A stretch of DNA of 64,000 nt, from contig NZ_CP108046.1 in NCBI RefSeq assembly GCF_041435115.1, forward strand, positions 5,208,001 to 5,272,000, in the 5' to 3' direction. A program made the translations under genes and the position numbers. The stretch is from Streptomyces sp. NBC_00289. Lineage in GTDB: Bacteria; Actinomycetota; Actinomycetes; Streptomycetales; Streptomycetaceae. The notes below the pieces were generated by a model. It was not told the origin of the DNA and did not search any database. It was given only the letters and a program-made list of their open reading frames with translations. Positions 27,506-35,999 of this stretch are shown here, piece after piece. Position 1 is the stretch's first letter; each line of letters opens with the position of its first letter.

Positions 27506-29272
27506 TCACAGCGGTGGGTTCAGCCTCGCCAACGTCCGCAGCGCGGCCGGCGCGAAGCGGGACAGGAGGTGGGCGCCGCGGGCCTCGGGGGTCACGGGGA
27601 CGACGGCCTCGTTCCGCACGACCGCCCGCAGGATCGCGTCGGCGACCTTCTCCGGCGGGTAGTTCCGCAGCCCGTACAGGCGCGCGGTCCGTTTCTGGCG
27701 CCGCTTCTCCTCGTCGGCGTCGACGCCCGCGAAGCGCGCTGTCGAGGTGATGTTGGTGTTGACGATGCCCGGGCATATCGCCGTCACGCCGATCCCCCGG
27801 CCCGCGAGTTCCGCGCGCAGGCACTCACTCAGCATCAGCACGGCCGCCTTGGACGTGCTGTAGGCGGGCAGCGCCCTCGACGGCTGGAAGGCTGCCGCGG
27901 ACGCGGTGTTGACGATGTGGCCGCCCTGCCCGCGCTCCGCCATCTGTTTCCCGAAGAGCCGACAGCCGTGGATCACGCCCCACAGGTTGACGTCGAGGAC
28001 CTTCTTCCAGTCCTCCGCGGTGGTGTCGAAGAAGGAGCCCGACAGCCCGATCCCGGCGTTGTTGACCAGGACGTCCACCACGCCGTACTCGGCGGCGACC
28101 TTTCCGGCGAGCTTCTCCATGGCCTCCTCGTCGGAGACGTCGACCGTCTCCGCCCAGGCCTCCGGGGCACCGACCAGGCGGGACAGCTCGGCCGTGCGGG
28201 CGGCGGACTCGGCGTCCCGGTCGACAGCCACCACGCGTGCGCCCGCCTCGGCGAACGCGAACGCCGTGGCCCGTCCGATGCCGCTGCCCGCGCCGGTGAC
28301 CAGGACGAGCTGTCCGCCGAAGCGGTCGGCGTACCTGCCGGTGGCCGTCACCGCCTCCGGCCTGCCGGCCTCCACGGACGCGACGAACTCCGCGATCCAG
28401 CCTGCCACCCGGTCGGGACGGGTGCGCGGGATCCAGTGCTTGGCGGGCAGGGTGCGGCGCACCAACCGGGGCGCCCACGTCTCCAGTTCGTCGTAGAGCC
28501 GCTCCGACAGGAAGGCGTCCCCGAGCGGCGTGACGAGCTGCACGGGTACGTGTGCGTACGCGTCCGCGCGGGGCCTGCGCAGCCGGGCCCGCACGTTGTC
28601 CCGGTACAGCCACGCGCCGTGCGCCGCGTCCGAGGGCAGCGACGAGGTCGGATAGCCGCCGGCGGGGACCTTCTCGACCCGTTGCAGGATCTTCGGCCAG
28701 TGCCTGCCGAGCGGGCCGCGCCAGGCCAGTTCGGGCAGCGCGGGGGTGTGCAGCAGGTACACGTACCAGGACTTGGCGCCCTGGCCGAGGAGTTGGCCGA
28801 CCCGGCGCGGAGTGGGCCGCTTCAGACGGCTGTTGATCCAGTGCCCGAAATGGTCGAGGGAGGGACCGGACATCGACGTGAAGGACGCGATCCGACCCTC
28901 GGTGCGTTTGACCGTGACGAACTCCCAGGCCTGCACCGATCCCCAGTCGTGGCCCACCAGGTGCACCGGCCGGTCCGGGCTGACCGCGTCCGCGACCGCC
29001 AGGACGTCGTCCGTCAGCTTCTCCAGCGTGAACCCGCCGCGCAACGGGCGCGGCGCGGTGGACCGGCCGTGGCCGCGGACGTCGTACAGGACGACGTGGA
29101 AGCGCCCGGCCAGCCGCGCGGCGACCTCTGACCACACCTCCTTGCTGTCCGGGTAGCCGTGCACGAGGACGACCGTCGGCTGCGAAGGGTCGCCCAGCTC
29201 GGCCACGCACAGCTCGACCCCGCCGGTCCGCACCCGGCGTTCCCGCGCGCCCTCGAGACTCACCTGTGTCAC
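27506..29272 (-). CDS. Alpha/beta hydrolase - short-chain dehydrogenase fusion
   Basis: A 588-residue two-domain protein. Residues about 15-280 are an alpha/beta hydrolase with VVLVHGYPDSKEVW (oxyanion region) and GHDWGSVQAW as nucleophile elbow; the Asp there fits the epoxide-hydrolase/haloalkane-dehalogenase group. Residues about 310-570 are a classical SDR with VTGAGSGIGRATA (NAD(P) binding), NNAGIG and catalytic YSTSK. The same fusion is known from mycobacterial and streptomycete oxidoreductases of unresolved substrate. The GTG at 29272 overlaps the stop of the M24-like gene (GTGA) and follows GGAGGAGAA, so the pair is coupled. Confidence 0.92.
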   Translation of the reverse strand: MTQVSLEGARERRVRTGGVELCVAELGDPSQPTVVLVHGYPDSKEVWSEVAARLAGRFHVVLYDVRGHGRSTAPRPLRGGFTLEKLTDDVLAVADAVSPDRPVHLVGHDWGSVQAWEFVTVKRTEGRIASFTSMSGPSLDHFGHWINSRLKRPTPRRVGQLLGQGAKSWYVYLLHTPALPELAWRGPLGRHWPKILQRVEKVPAGGYPTSSLPSDAAHGAWLYRDNVRARLRRPRADAYAHVPVQLVTPLGDAFLSERLYDELETWAPRLVRRTLPAKHWIPRTRPDRVAGWIAEFVASVEAGRPEAVTATGRYADRFGGQLVLVTGAGSGIGRATAFAFAEAGARVVAVDRDAESAARTAELSRLVGAPEAWAETVDVSDEEAMEKLAGKVAAEYGVVDVLVNNAGIGLSGSFFDTTAEDWKKVLDVNLWGVIHGCRLFGKQMAERGQGGHIVNTASAAAFQPSRALPAYSTSKAAVLMLSECLRAELAGRGIGVTAICPGIVNTNITSTARFAGVDADEEKRRQKRTARLYGLRNYPPEKVADAILRAVVRNEAVVPVTPEARGAHLLSRFAPAALRTLARLNPPL

Positions 29273-30111
29273 TTCTCCTCCGCCCAGCGCCGCACGTGCG
29301 GCAGATCGTCGTCCAGCCAGAAGGCGCTCTGTTCGGGGTCCCGGGAGTCGGTGACCACGAGGATCTCCTCGAACTTCGCGCCCGTGCCCCGGAAACCGAG
29401 GTGCGGTTCGACCGCCCACAGGCCCGGTCGCGGCGGGTGGTCGGAGAAGCGGTACGGCGACCAGAGCGGCGACCAGCCCTCGCGGTGGCCGTGCAACGCG
29501 TCGGCGGCCAGACCCCTGAGGGACTGGGTGCCGAACCCGAACACGTGCGGTGACCAGCGGCGCTGCCCGACCCGGTCGACCTTGTGCGCGATCACCCCGA
29601 AGGGATACGCGCGGTGCCGGTTGGCGTAGCCCTGGCGGACCATGAGGCGATCCACGTCCTCGTAGATCTCGCGCAGGGAGCGGCGCTCGCGCACCTCGCG
29701 CAGCAGCAGTTCGCGGTGCGCCTCCAGGTCGGCCATCAGCCGGTCCTGCACCGGATTGGTTCCGAGGGAACCCGAGTACCCGATGTCCGCCGTGTGACCT
29801 TCGTAGATCGGAGCCATGTCCAGGATGAAGGGCATCCCGGGCTCCAGCCTGCGGTTGGTCGGGAAGAACTGGAGCGGCAGGCGGAAGTTCACGAACGCCG
29901 TGCGGTCCCCGAACCAGGCGAAGGGCAGATGGAACCAGTCCCGTACGCCCCGCGCGCGCAGCCACTCGCGCTGCATGCGGGCGGCCTCCCGCTCGGTCAC
30001 GCCGGGCCGAAGCCGCGCCGCGACCGCCTCGGCACACTCGTACGCCAGGCGCTGCACTTTCCGGAACCCCCGTAGTTCCACGGAGAGTTCATCCGACACT
30101 GCCGTCGTCAT
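29269..30111 (-). CDS. M24-family (aminopeptidase P-like) metallopeptidase
   Basis: A 280-residue pita-bread-fold protein. The five metal-ligand positions can be followed: Asp in FILDMAPIYEGH near residue 99, Asp in TADIGYSGS near 109, His in SPHVFGFGTQ near 190, Glu in LWAVEPHLGF near 240 and Glu in GAKFEEILVV near 255. It lacks the N-terminal domain of proline aminopeptidases and is shorter than PepP at 51198-52682. It is either a small peptidase or a creatinase-like hydrolase acting with its coupled downstream partner. The ATG at 30111 follows GGGTGGGCGGC. Confidence 0.85.
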   Translation of the reverse strand: MTTAVSDELSVELRGFRKVQRLAYECAEAVAARLRPGVTEREAARMQREWLRARGVRDWFHLPFAWFGDRTAFVNFRLPLQFFPTNRRLEPGMPFILDMAPIYEGHTADIGYSGSLGTNPVQDRLMADLEAHRELLLREVRERRSLREIYEDVDRLMVRQGYANRHRAYPFGVIAHKVDRVGQRRWSPHVFGFGTQSLRGLAADALHGHREGWSPLWSPYRFSDHPPRPGLWAVEPHLGFRGTGAKFEEILVVTDSRDPEQSAFWLDDDLPHVRRWAEEK

Positions 30112-30212
30112 GCCGCCCACCCTCGTCCCCGCCGACTGCGATACGCGTCCGTAACGTGACACCGGTGAATGTGACAGTTGTTAGAGGCTGCGTCAATAGA
30201 GTCCCCCCGACC

Positions 30213-30239
30213 TGTGGACAACCTCGCGGATGTGGACAA
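30213..30239. promoter_or_regulatory. Two DnaA-box-like sites
   Basis: TGTGGACAA occurs at 30213-30221 and again at 30231-30239 in the same orientation, 18 bp apart. They lie between the divergent M24-like and ABC transporter genes. Confidence 0.55.
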
Positions 30240-30358
30240 CCGGGTGCCCGTTGTTCGACTTCAGGGGGACCCCTAGGTACCCGTACGACTCGAGGCTGAC
30301 TTCAAGACGACCCCTCGGTCTGACGACCGGGGTGGTCCGCGTCACTACTCTCGACGAC

Positions 30359-31327
30359 GTGACTGTGATCGCGACCGAAAGCCTGAGCAAGCGGTTCCCC
30401 CGGGTGACCGCGCTTGACCGGCTCTCCGTGGACGTCGGACCCGGTGTGACCGGACTCGTCGGAGCCAACGGAGCCGGCAAGTCCACACTGATCAAGATCC
30501 TTCTGGGTCTGTCCCCCGCCACCGAGGGCCGCGCCGAAGTGCTCGGACTCGATGTCGCCACCAAGGGCGCCGACATCCGCGAGCGGGTCGGCTACATGCC
30601 GGAGCACGACTGCCTGCCGCCCGACGTCTCGGCCACCGAGTTCGTCGTGCACATGGCGCGGATGTCCGGCCTGCCTCCCACCGCCGCGCGCGAGCGCACC
30701 GCGGACACACTGCGCCACGTCGGTCTGTACGAGGAGCGCTACCGCCCCATCGGCGGCTACTCGACGGGCATGAAGCAGCGCGTGAAGCTGGCCCAGGCCC
30801 TCGTGCACGACCCGCAGCTGGTCTTCCTGGACGAGCCGACCAACGGCCTCGACCCGGTCGGCCGCGACGAGATGCTCGGCCTCATCCGCCGCATCCACAC
30901 GGACTTCGGCATCTCGGTCCTGGTCACCTCGCACCTGCTGGGCGAACTGGAGCGCACCTGCGACCACGTGGTCGTGGTCGACGGCGGAAAGCTCCTGCGC
31001 TCCAGCTCCACCACCGACTTCACCCAGTCCACGACCACCCTCGCGATCGAGGTCACCGACACCGACGACCACCCGGACGGCACCCGCGCGGTGCGGGACG
31101 CGCTCCACGCGCGCGGGGTGGAGGTCCACGACGGCACCGGTCTGCCGGGCGCCGGCCACGTCCTGCTGCTGACAGCGGAGGGCGAGGAGACCTACGACCT
31201 GGTGCGTGACCTGGTCGCCGACCTCGGACTCGGCCTGGTGCGCATGGAGCAGCGCCGGCACCACATCGCGGAGGTCTTCACCGACAGCGACGAGCAGCGG
31301 AAGGAGGCGGTCGGCCATGGCGGTTGA
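30359..31327 (+). CDS. ABC transporter ATP-binding protein
   Basis: A 322-residue ABC-2-type ATPase. Walker A is GANGAGKST near residue 40, the signature region GGYSTGMKQRVKLAQAL is near 135, Walker B VFLDEPTNGLD is near 158 and the switch His is in VTSHLLGEL. A C-terminal accessory domain with VTDTDDHPDG follows. The GTG at 30359 is used; a second in-frame GTG lies 6 nt downstream, and neither has a strong ribosome binding site. It is the first of four consecutive genes for an ABC-2 transporter with two ATPases and two permeases. The stop overlaps the next start by 11 nt. Confidence 0.93.
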   Translation: MTVIATESLSKRFPRVTALDRLSVDVGPGVTGLVGANGAGKSTLIKILLGLSPATEGRAEVLGLDVATKGADIRERVGYMPEHDCLPPDVSATEFVVHMARMSGLPPTAARERTADTLRHVGLYEERYRPIGGYSTGMKQRVKLAQALVHDPQLVFLDEPTNGLDPVGRDEMLGLIRRIHTDFGISVLVTSHLLGELERTCDHVVVVDGGKLLRSSSTTDFTQSTTTLAIEVTDTDDHPDGTRAVRDALHARGVEVHDGTGLPGAGHVLLLTAEGEETYDLVRDLVADLGLGLVRMEQRRHHIAEVFTDSDEQRKEAVGHGG

Positions 31328-32234
31328 GCAGCCCCTGCGGACCCCGGCCACGGCGTCGGGCGAACAGACGCGCATCCACAACATCGGCTACCGCACCTAC
31401 GACGGCCCGCGCCTGGGCCGCGCCTACGCCCGCCGCTCGCTGTACTCGCAGTCCCTGCGCGGCGCCTACGGCCTCGGCCGGTCGGTCAAGTCCAAGGTGC
31501 TGCCGATGCTGCTGTTCGTGGTGATGTGCGTGCCCGCGGCCATCATGGTCGCCGTCGCCGTCGCCACCAAGGCGAAGGACCTGCCCGTCGACTACACGCG
31601 CTACGCGATCGTCATGCAGGCCGTCATCAGCCTGTACGTCGCCTCGCAGGCGCCCCAGTCCGTCTCGCGCGACCTGCGCTTCAAGACCGTACCGCTGTAC
31701 TTCTCCCGGCCCATCGAGACCGCCGACTACGTCCTCGCCAAGTTCGCCGCGCTGGCCTCGGCGCTCTTCGTCCTCACCGCCGCCCCGCTCCTGGTGCTCT
31801 ATGTGGGCGCGCTGCTGGCGAAACTCGACTTCACCGACCAGACCAAGGGATTCGCACAGGGGCTGGTCTCCGTGGCACTTCTGTCACTGCTCTTCGCCGG
31901 CCTGGGCCTGGTCATCGCGGCGGTCACGCCACGCCGTGGCTTCGGCATCGCGGCCGTGATCGCCGTCCTGACCATCTCCTACGGCGCGGTGTCCACGCTC
32001 CAGGCCATTGCCGACGCGCAGGGCAGCAGCGGAGCCATCGCCTGGATCGGCCTGTTCTCGCCCGTCACACTCATCGACGGTGTCCAGTCCGCGTTCCTGG
32101 GCGCGAGCTCGGCGTTCCCCGGCGGTGTCGGACCCTCGAACGGCGAGGGAGCGGTGTACGTCCTGGTCACCCTGGGTCTCGTCGCCGCCACCTACGGCCT
32201 TCTGACGCGCCGCTACCGAAAGGTCGGACTGTGA
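31317..32234 (+). CDS. ABC-2-type transporter permease
   Basis: A 305-residue membrane protein with about six hydrophobic segments in the pattern of ABC-2 permeases (near residues 60-85, 98-118, 140-165, 185-215, 220-240 and 275-295). A cytoplasmic N-terminus contains the family motif NIGYRTYDGPRLGRAYA. It begins within the preceding ATPase gene after AAGGAGG and ends in the GTGA overlap with the following ATPase, so all three genes are translationally coupled. The transported substrate is unknown. Confidence 0.92.
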   Translation: MAVEQPLRTPATASGEQTRIHNIGYRTYDGPRLGRAYARRSLYSQSLRGAYGLGRSVKSKVLPMLLFVVMCVPAAIMVAVAVATKAKDLPVDYTRYAIVMQAVISLYVASQAPQSVSRDLRFKTVPLYFSRPIETADYVLAKFAALASALFVLTAAPLLVLYVGALLAKLDFTDQTKGFAQGLVSVALLSLLFAGLGLVIAAVTPRRGFGIAAVIAVLTISYGAVSTLQAIADAQGSSGAIAWIGLFSPVTLIDGVQSAFLGASSAFPGGVGPSNGEGAVYVLVTLGLVAATYGLLTRRYRKVGL

Positions 32235-33142
32235 CCACGCTCTCCATCGACCATGTGTCCCGCTGGTTCGGCAACGTGGTCGCCGTCAACGACATCACCA
32301 TGACCATCGGCCCCGGCGTCACCGGCCTCCTCGGCCCCAACGGCGCCGGGAAGTCCACCCTGATCAACATGATGGGCGGCTTCCTGGCCCCCTCCACCGG
32401 CACCGTCACCCTCGACGGACAGCCGACCTGGCGCAACGAACAGATCTACAAGCACATCGGGATCGTCCCCGAGCGCGAGGCGATGTACGACTTCCTCACC
32501 GGCCGTGAGTTCGTCGTCGCCAACGCGGAGCTGCACGGTCTGGGCGACAAGGCTGCGCAGAAGGCCCTCGCCACGGTCGAGATGGAGTACGCGCAGGACC
32601 GCAAGATCGCCACGTACTCCAAGGGCATGCGCCAGCGCGTGAAGATGGCGTCCGCGCTGGTCCACGACCCGTCGTTGTTCCTGCTCGACGAGCCCTTCAA
32701 CGGCATGGACCCGCGCCAGCGCATGCAGCTCATGGATCTGCTCAGGCGCATGGGCGACGAGGGTCGCACCGTGCTGTTCTCGTCCCACATCCTCGAAGAG
32801 GTCGAGCAACTCGCCCGGCACATCGAGGTCGTCGTCGCCGGACGGCACGCGGCCAGCGGAGACTTCCGCAAGATCCGCCGCCTGATGACCGACCGCCCGC
32901 ACCGCTATCTGGTGCGCTCCAGCGACGACCGCGCGCTCGCGGCCGCGCTGATCGCCGACCCGTCCACGTCCGGAATCGAGGTCGACCTGGCGGAGGGCGC
33001 GCTGCGTATCCAGGCCGTCGACTTCGGCCGCTTCACGGCCCTGCTGCCGAGGGTCGCCAGGGACAACGGCATCCGTTTGCTCACGGTCTCGCCGTCCGAC
33101 GAGTCCCTCGAGTCCGTCTTCTCGTATCTCGTCGCGGCGTAG
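32231..33142 (+). CDS. ABC transporter ATP-binding protein (second copy)
   Basis: A 303-residue ATPase paralogous to the one at 30359-31327. It has Walker A GPNGAGKST near residue 35, the signature region YSKGMRQRVKMASALVHDPS near 130, Walker B LFLLDEPFNGMDP near 150 and switch HILEEVEQL. The C-terminal extension (about 205-303) differs from the other copy. The GTG start at 32231 overlaps the permease stop (GTGA). The two ATPases may form one heterodimeric transporter with the two permeases. Confidence 0.93.
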   Translation: MTTLSIDHVSRWFGNVVAVNDITMTIGPGVTGLLGPNGAGKSTLINMMGGFLAPSTGTVTLDGQPTWRNEQIYKHIGIVPEREAMYDFLTGREFVVANAELHGLGDKAAQKALATVEMEYAQDRKIATYSKGMRQRVKMASALVHDPSLFLLDEPFNGMDPRQRMQLMDLLRRMGDEGRTVLFSSHILEEVEQLARHIEVVVAGRHAASGDFRKIRRLMTDRPHRYLVRSSDDRALAAALIADPSTSGIEVDLAEGALRIQAVDFGRFTALLPRVARDNGIRLLTVSPSDESLESVFSYLVAA

Positions 33143-33153
33143 GAGGCCGAAAG

Positions 33154-33873
33154 ATGTACGACCCCACAGTCGCCCGGCTCACCTACCGAGCCCTGCTCGG
33201 CCGCCGCCGGGCCCTCATCCTCGGCGCGCTGCCACTGCTGCTGATCGCCATCTCCGTCGTGGTGCGCGGCCTCGCCGGCGCCGACGATCAGACGGCGTCG
33301 GACCTGCTCGGCGGGCTCGCGCTCGCCACGATGGTGCCGATCATCGGCGTCATCGCGGGCACCGGCGCGATCGGACCGGAGATCGACGACGGCTCCGTGG
33401 TGTACCTGCTGTCCAAGCCGCTGAAACGACCGACGATCATCTTCACCAAGCTGATCGTCGCGGTCGCCGTCACGATGGTGTTCTCGGCCGTGCCGACGCT
33501 CATCGCGGGCCTGATCCTCAACGGCAACGGACAGCAGATCGCCGTCGCCTACACGGTCGCCGCGCTGGTCGCCTCCATCGCGTACGCGGCGCTCTTCCTG
33601 CTGCTCGGCACCGTGTCCCGGCACGCGGTGGTCTTCGGGCTCGTCTACGCGCTCGTCTGGGAGGCCCTGTTCGGCTCCCTGGTGCCCGGGGCGCGCACGC
33701 TGAGCGTCCAGCAGTGGTCGCTGGCCGTCGCCCACAAGGTCGCCGGCACCGACCTGGTCACCTCGGACGTCGGCCTGACGACGGCGACGGTGCTGCTGGT
33801 CGCGGTGACCGTGCTCGCCACCTGGTACGCCGGTCAGAAGCTGCGGTCGCTGAAGCTTGCGGGCGAGGAGTAG
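33154..33873 (+). CDS. ABC-2-type transporter permease (second)
   Basis: A 239-residue membrane protein with about six hydrophobic segments (near residues 22-42, 52-72, 100-120, 128-155, 165-180 and 205-230). The early motif TYRALLGRRRALILGALP is typical of ABC-2 permeases of the NatB/YhfI kind. It starts 11 nt after the second ATPase gene, with TAGGAGG in front, so it is co-transcribed. It closes the four-gene transporter block. Confidence 0.9.
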   Translation: MYDPTVARLTYRALLGRRRALILGALPLLLIAISVVVRGLAGADDQTASDLLGGLALATMVPIIGVIAGTGAIGPEIDDGSVVYLLSKPLKRPTIIFTKLIVAVAVTMVFSAVPTLIAGLILNGNGQQIAVAYTVAALVASIAYAALFLLLGTVSRHAVVFGLVYALVWEALFGSLVPGARTLSVQQWSLAVAHKVAGTDLVTSDVGLTTATVLLVAVTVLATWYAGQKLRSLKLAGEE

Positions 33874-34147
33874 CCGCCACCGGTCTTGACGGGGGCTTCA
33901 CGTCCGTATCGGCACACTGGGCCGAGGGACGCACAGTTGGGCCGTGTCGGAACCCCTTCCGCTGGGCGGACGGCGTCCGGCACGGCACCTCGCCGTGTTG
34001 CCGTCGGACGGCAGTCGGGCAACCGTCGGACGATGTGAGATCACCCGGTACGCGGGTGTGCTCCTTCGCCTTGCGGCGCACGCACCGGCGCCGCCCGCTG
34101 ATCCGGCGCGAGTGTCAGACACGATCCACGAGGACGGGGAGGACGGG

Positions 34148-34390
34148 ATGGCGGGCGAGACGCCACAGCACGACGGCAGCGGGCAGTCCGGCGACACCGT
34201 CTGGGACGAACTGGTCCTGGACGAGACGTTCATACGGTCCGCCGAGAACGCGGAACCGTCCGCGCGGGCCCGGATGCTCGCCGCGCGCTGGCGTGCCGAG
34301 CAGCCCGAACCACAGCCCTGGCGCTCCGAGGAGCCGCCCGCGGGATGGTTCTTCAGCAAGGCACGTCGACGCAGGTGGCGCCGCCGGTAG
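34148..34390 (+). CDS. Small charged hypothetical protein
   Basis: An 80-residue soluble protein beginning MAGETPQHDGSGQSGDTVWD and ending in a strongly basic tail (SKARRRRWRRR). The middle has the pattern LVLDETFIRSAENAEPSARA, with few hydrophobic residues. It is probably a small conserved actinobacterial protein of unknown role. The ATG at 34148 follows GGGGAGGACGGG, which is the best ribosome binding site in the area; longer upstream readings look like non-coding sequence. It stands alone after the transporter block. Confidence 0.65.
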   Translation: MAGETPQHDGSGQSGDTVWDELVLDETFIRSAENAEPSARARMLAARWRAEQPEPQPWRSEEPPAGWFFSKARRRRWRRR

Positions 34391-35195
34391 AGAAGGCGCC
34401 GCCGCCTCGAATTCGGTGGCGCCCACCCCGTCACCACGGCACAGTGGAGGAGTCCACTACGCCGGATCTGGCCGGCGGTGGGTTTCGGGAGAGGAGCGGG
34501 GCGATGCCGACGCACGACAGCACGCCGGGCTCTCCTCAGGGCAGCCCGTGGCGGGTTTCGGAGTAGCCACCTCTCCGTCGAGCCCGCGCGTACGGGGCCC
34601 GGGGCGGCCGCTTCGAGCACGCGAACTCGCTGTCGCGTGGGCCGCCTTCCCCGCGCTGGGGCGGGCGAGTGGATCACGCGACGCGGCGCCACGCGGTGCC
34701 GTCGCGCCCACCCGCGCCGTCCCAGCGGCACGACCGCCCCAGCCGCACACGGCTGCGACTCGCCTGTGCCTGTGTCTGCGGCTGCGGTTGCTACGAACCT
34801 GCGCGTGGCGACGCGACTGCGCCTGCGGCTGCGGCGAGACGGTGCCTGCGGATCCGACGAGCCTGCCGCATGACTCGCATGTCCCTGCGGCGCTGACGCG
34901 GCTGCGACGTGGCGACACGTCTGCGCCTGCGGCAAGACTGTGACTGCGGATCCCGACGCGCCCGTGCCTGCGGCTGCTACGCGCAGGCAGTGTGGCGACG
35001 TGCCTGCGCCATGACTGTGCCTGCGGATCCGACGAGCCTGCCCCATGACTCGCATGTGCCTGCGGCTGCTGACGCGTCTGCGACGTGGCGACGGCCTGCA
35101 GGTGCTCCGCCTGTGCCTGTGCCTGTGCCTGTGCCCGTGCGTGCGACGCGGCGACGGCCGTGCCCGCCGCCGCGCCCGCGCCAAGGCGTCCGCCC
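34391..35195. repeat. Gene-free stretch with degenerate and long direct repeats
   Basis: About 800 bases with no credible gene. From about 34750 to 35150 it is built from variants of GTGCCTGCGGCTGCG-like units. A longer repeat of about 75 bp occurs twice (34840-34913 and 35017-35091, offset 177), containing TGCCTGCGGATCCGACGAGC in both copies. A simple (GCCTGT)n tract lies near 35110-35135. Long open frames here are repeat artefacts. It lies between the small basic protein gene and a convergent HAD gene. Confidence 0.75.
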
Positions 35196-35999
35196 CTACG
35201 CCAGCAGGCGCTCCAGTACCACCGCGATCCCGTCCTCCTCGTGGGAGGTCGTCACCTCGTCCGCGACCGCCTTCAGCTCGGGGTGAGCGTTGGCCATGGC
35301 CACGCCACGAGCCGACCAGGCGAACATCGGGATGTCGTTGGGCATGTCGCCGAACGCGATGGTGTCCGCCGCCTTCAGCCCCAGACGGCGGGCCGCCAGT
35401 GACAGTCCCGTCGCCTTCGACAGGCCGAGGGGAAGCAGCTCGACGATCCCCTCGCCGGCCATCGCGACCGAGACGAAACCACCCGCGGCCTGCCGGGCCG
35501 CCTCGGCGAGCTGGTCGTCCGTCAACGTCGGATGCTGGATGTAGATCTTGTTCAGCGGGGCCGTCCACAAATCCGACGCGTCCGTGAACGGAGTTGACGG
35601 AAGGGCGCCGGTGACCGCGTATCCGGGCCCCACCAGCACGTCGCCGTCCAGACCGTCACGGCTCGCCGCGAGGAACAGCGGACCGACCTCCGCCTCGATC
35701 TTGGCCAGCGCCACGCCCGCCAGCTGACGGTCCAGGGTCACCGACGTCAGAAGGCGGTGCTCTCCGGCGTCGTACACCTGGGCACCCTGGCCGCAGACCG
35801 CGAGGCCCCGGTAGCCGAGGTCGTCGAGGATGTGCCGGGTCCACGGGACGGCACGCCCCGTCACCACGATGTGGGCCGCGCCCGCCGCGGTGGCCGCGGC
35901 GAGCGCCTCACGCGTGCGCGTCGAGACCGACTCGTCGGAGCGCAGCAGCGTTCCGTCGAGGTCGGTGGCGACGAGGCGGTAGGGGAAGACCGTGCTCAC
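35196..35999 (-). CDS. HAD-superfamily (Cof-type) phosphatase, second copy
   Basis: A 267-residue Cof-type HAD hydrolase with [18 protein letters not shown] near residue 8 and [13 protein letters not shown] near residue 215. It is a paralogue of 22082-22951, sharing the same motif set and a GNAHP/ANAHP-like element near the C-terminus. The GTG start at 35999 overlaps the last codons of serS (GTGA), so it is translationally coupled to serS. A role in clearing a phosphorylated metabolite is likely; the substrate is unknown. Confidence 0.9.
   Translation of the reverse strand: MSTVFPYRLVATDLDGTLLRSDESVSTRTREALAAATAAGAAHIVVTGRAVPWTRHILDDLGYRGLAVCGQGAQVYDAGEHRLLTSVTLDRQLAGVALAKIEAEVGPLFLAASRDGLDGDVLVGPGYAVTGALPSTPFTDASDLWTAPLNKIYIQHPTLTDDQLAEAARQAAGGFVSVAMAGEGIVELLPLGLSKATGLSLAARRLGLKAADTIAFGDMPNDIPMFAWSARGVAMANAHPELKAVADEVTTSHEEDGIAVVLERLLA

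Noticed and set aside
27506..30037. A single 843-residue reading frame through both the M24-like and hydrolase-SDR genes
   Set aside because: The upstream part is an unrelated frame of the M24-like gene; the true start is the GTG at 29272 with its ribosome binding site.
33898..35568. A 556-residue minus-strand reading frame across the repeat region
   Set aside because: It runs antisense through a small gene and the repeats and partly through the HAD gene; its composition is that of high-GC shadow frames.
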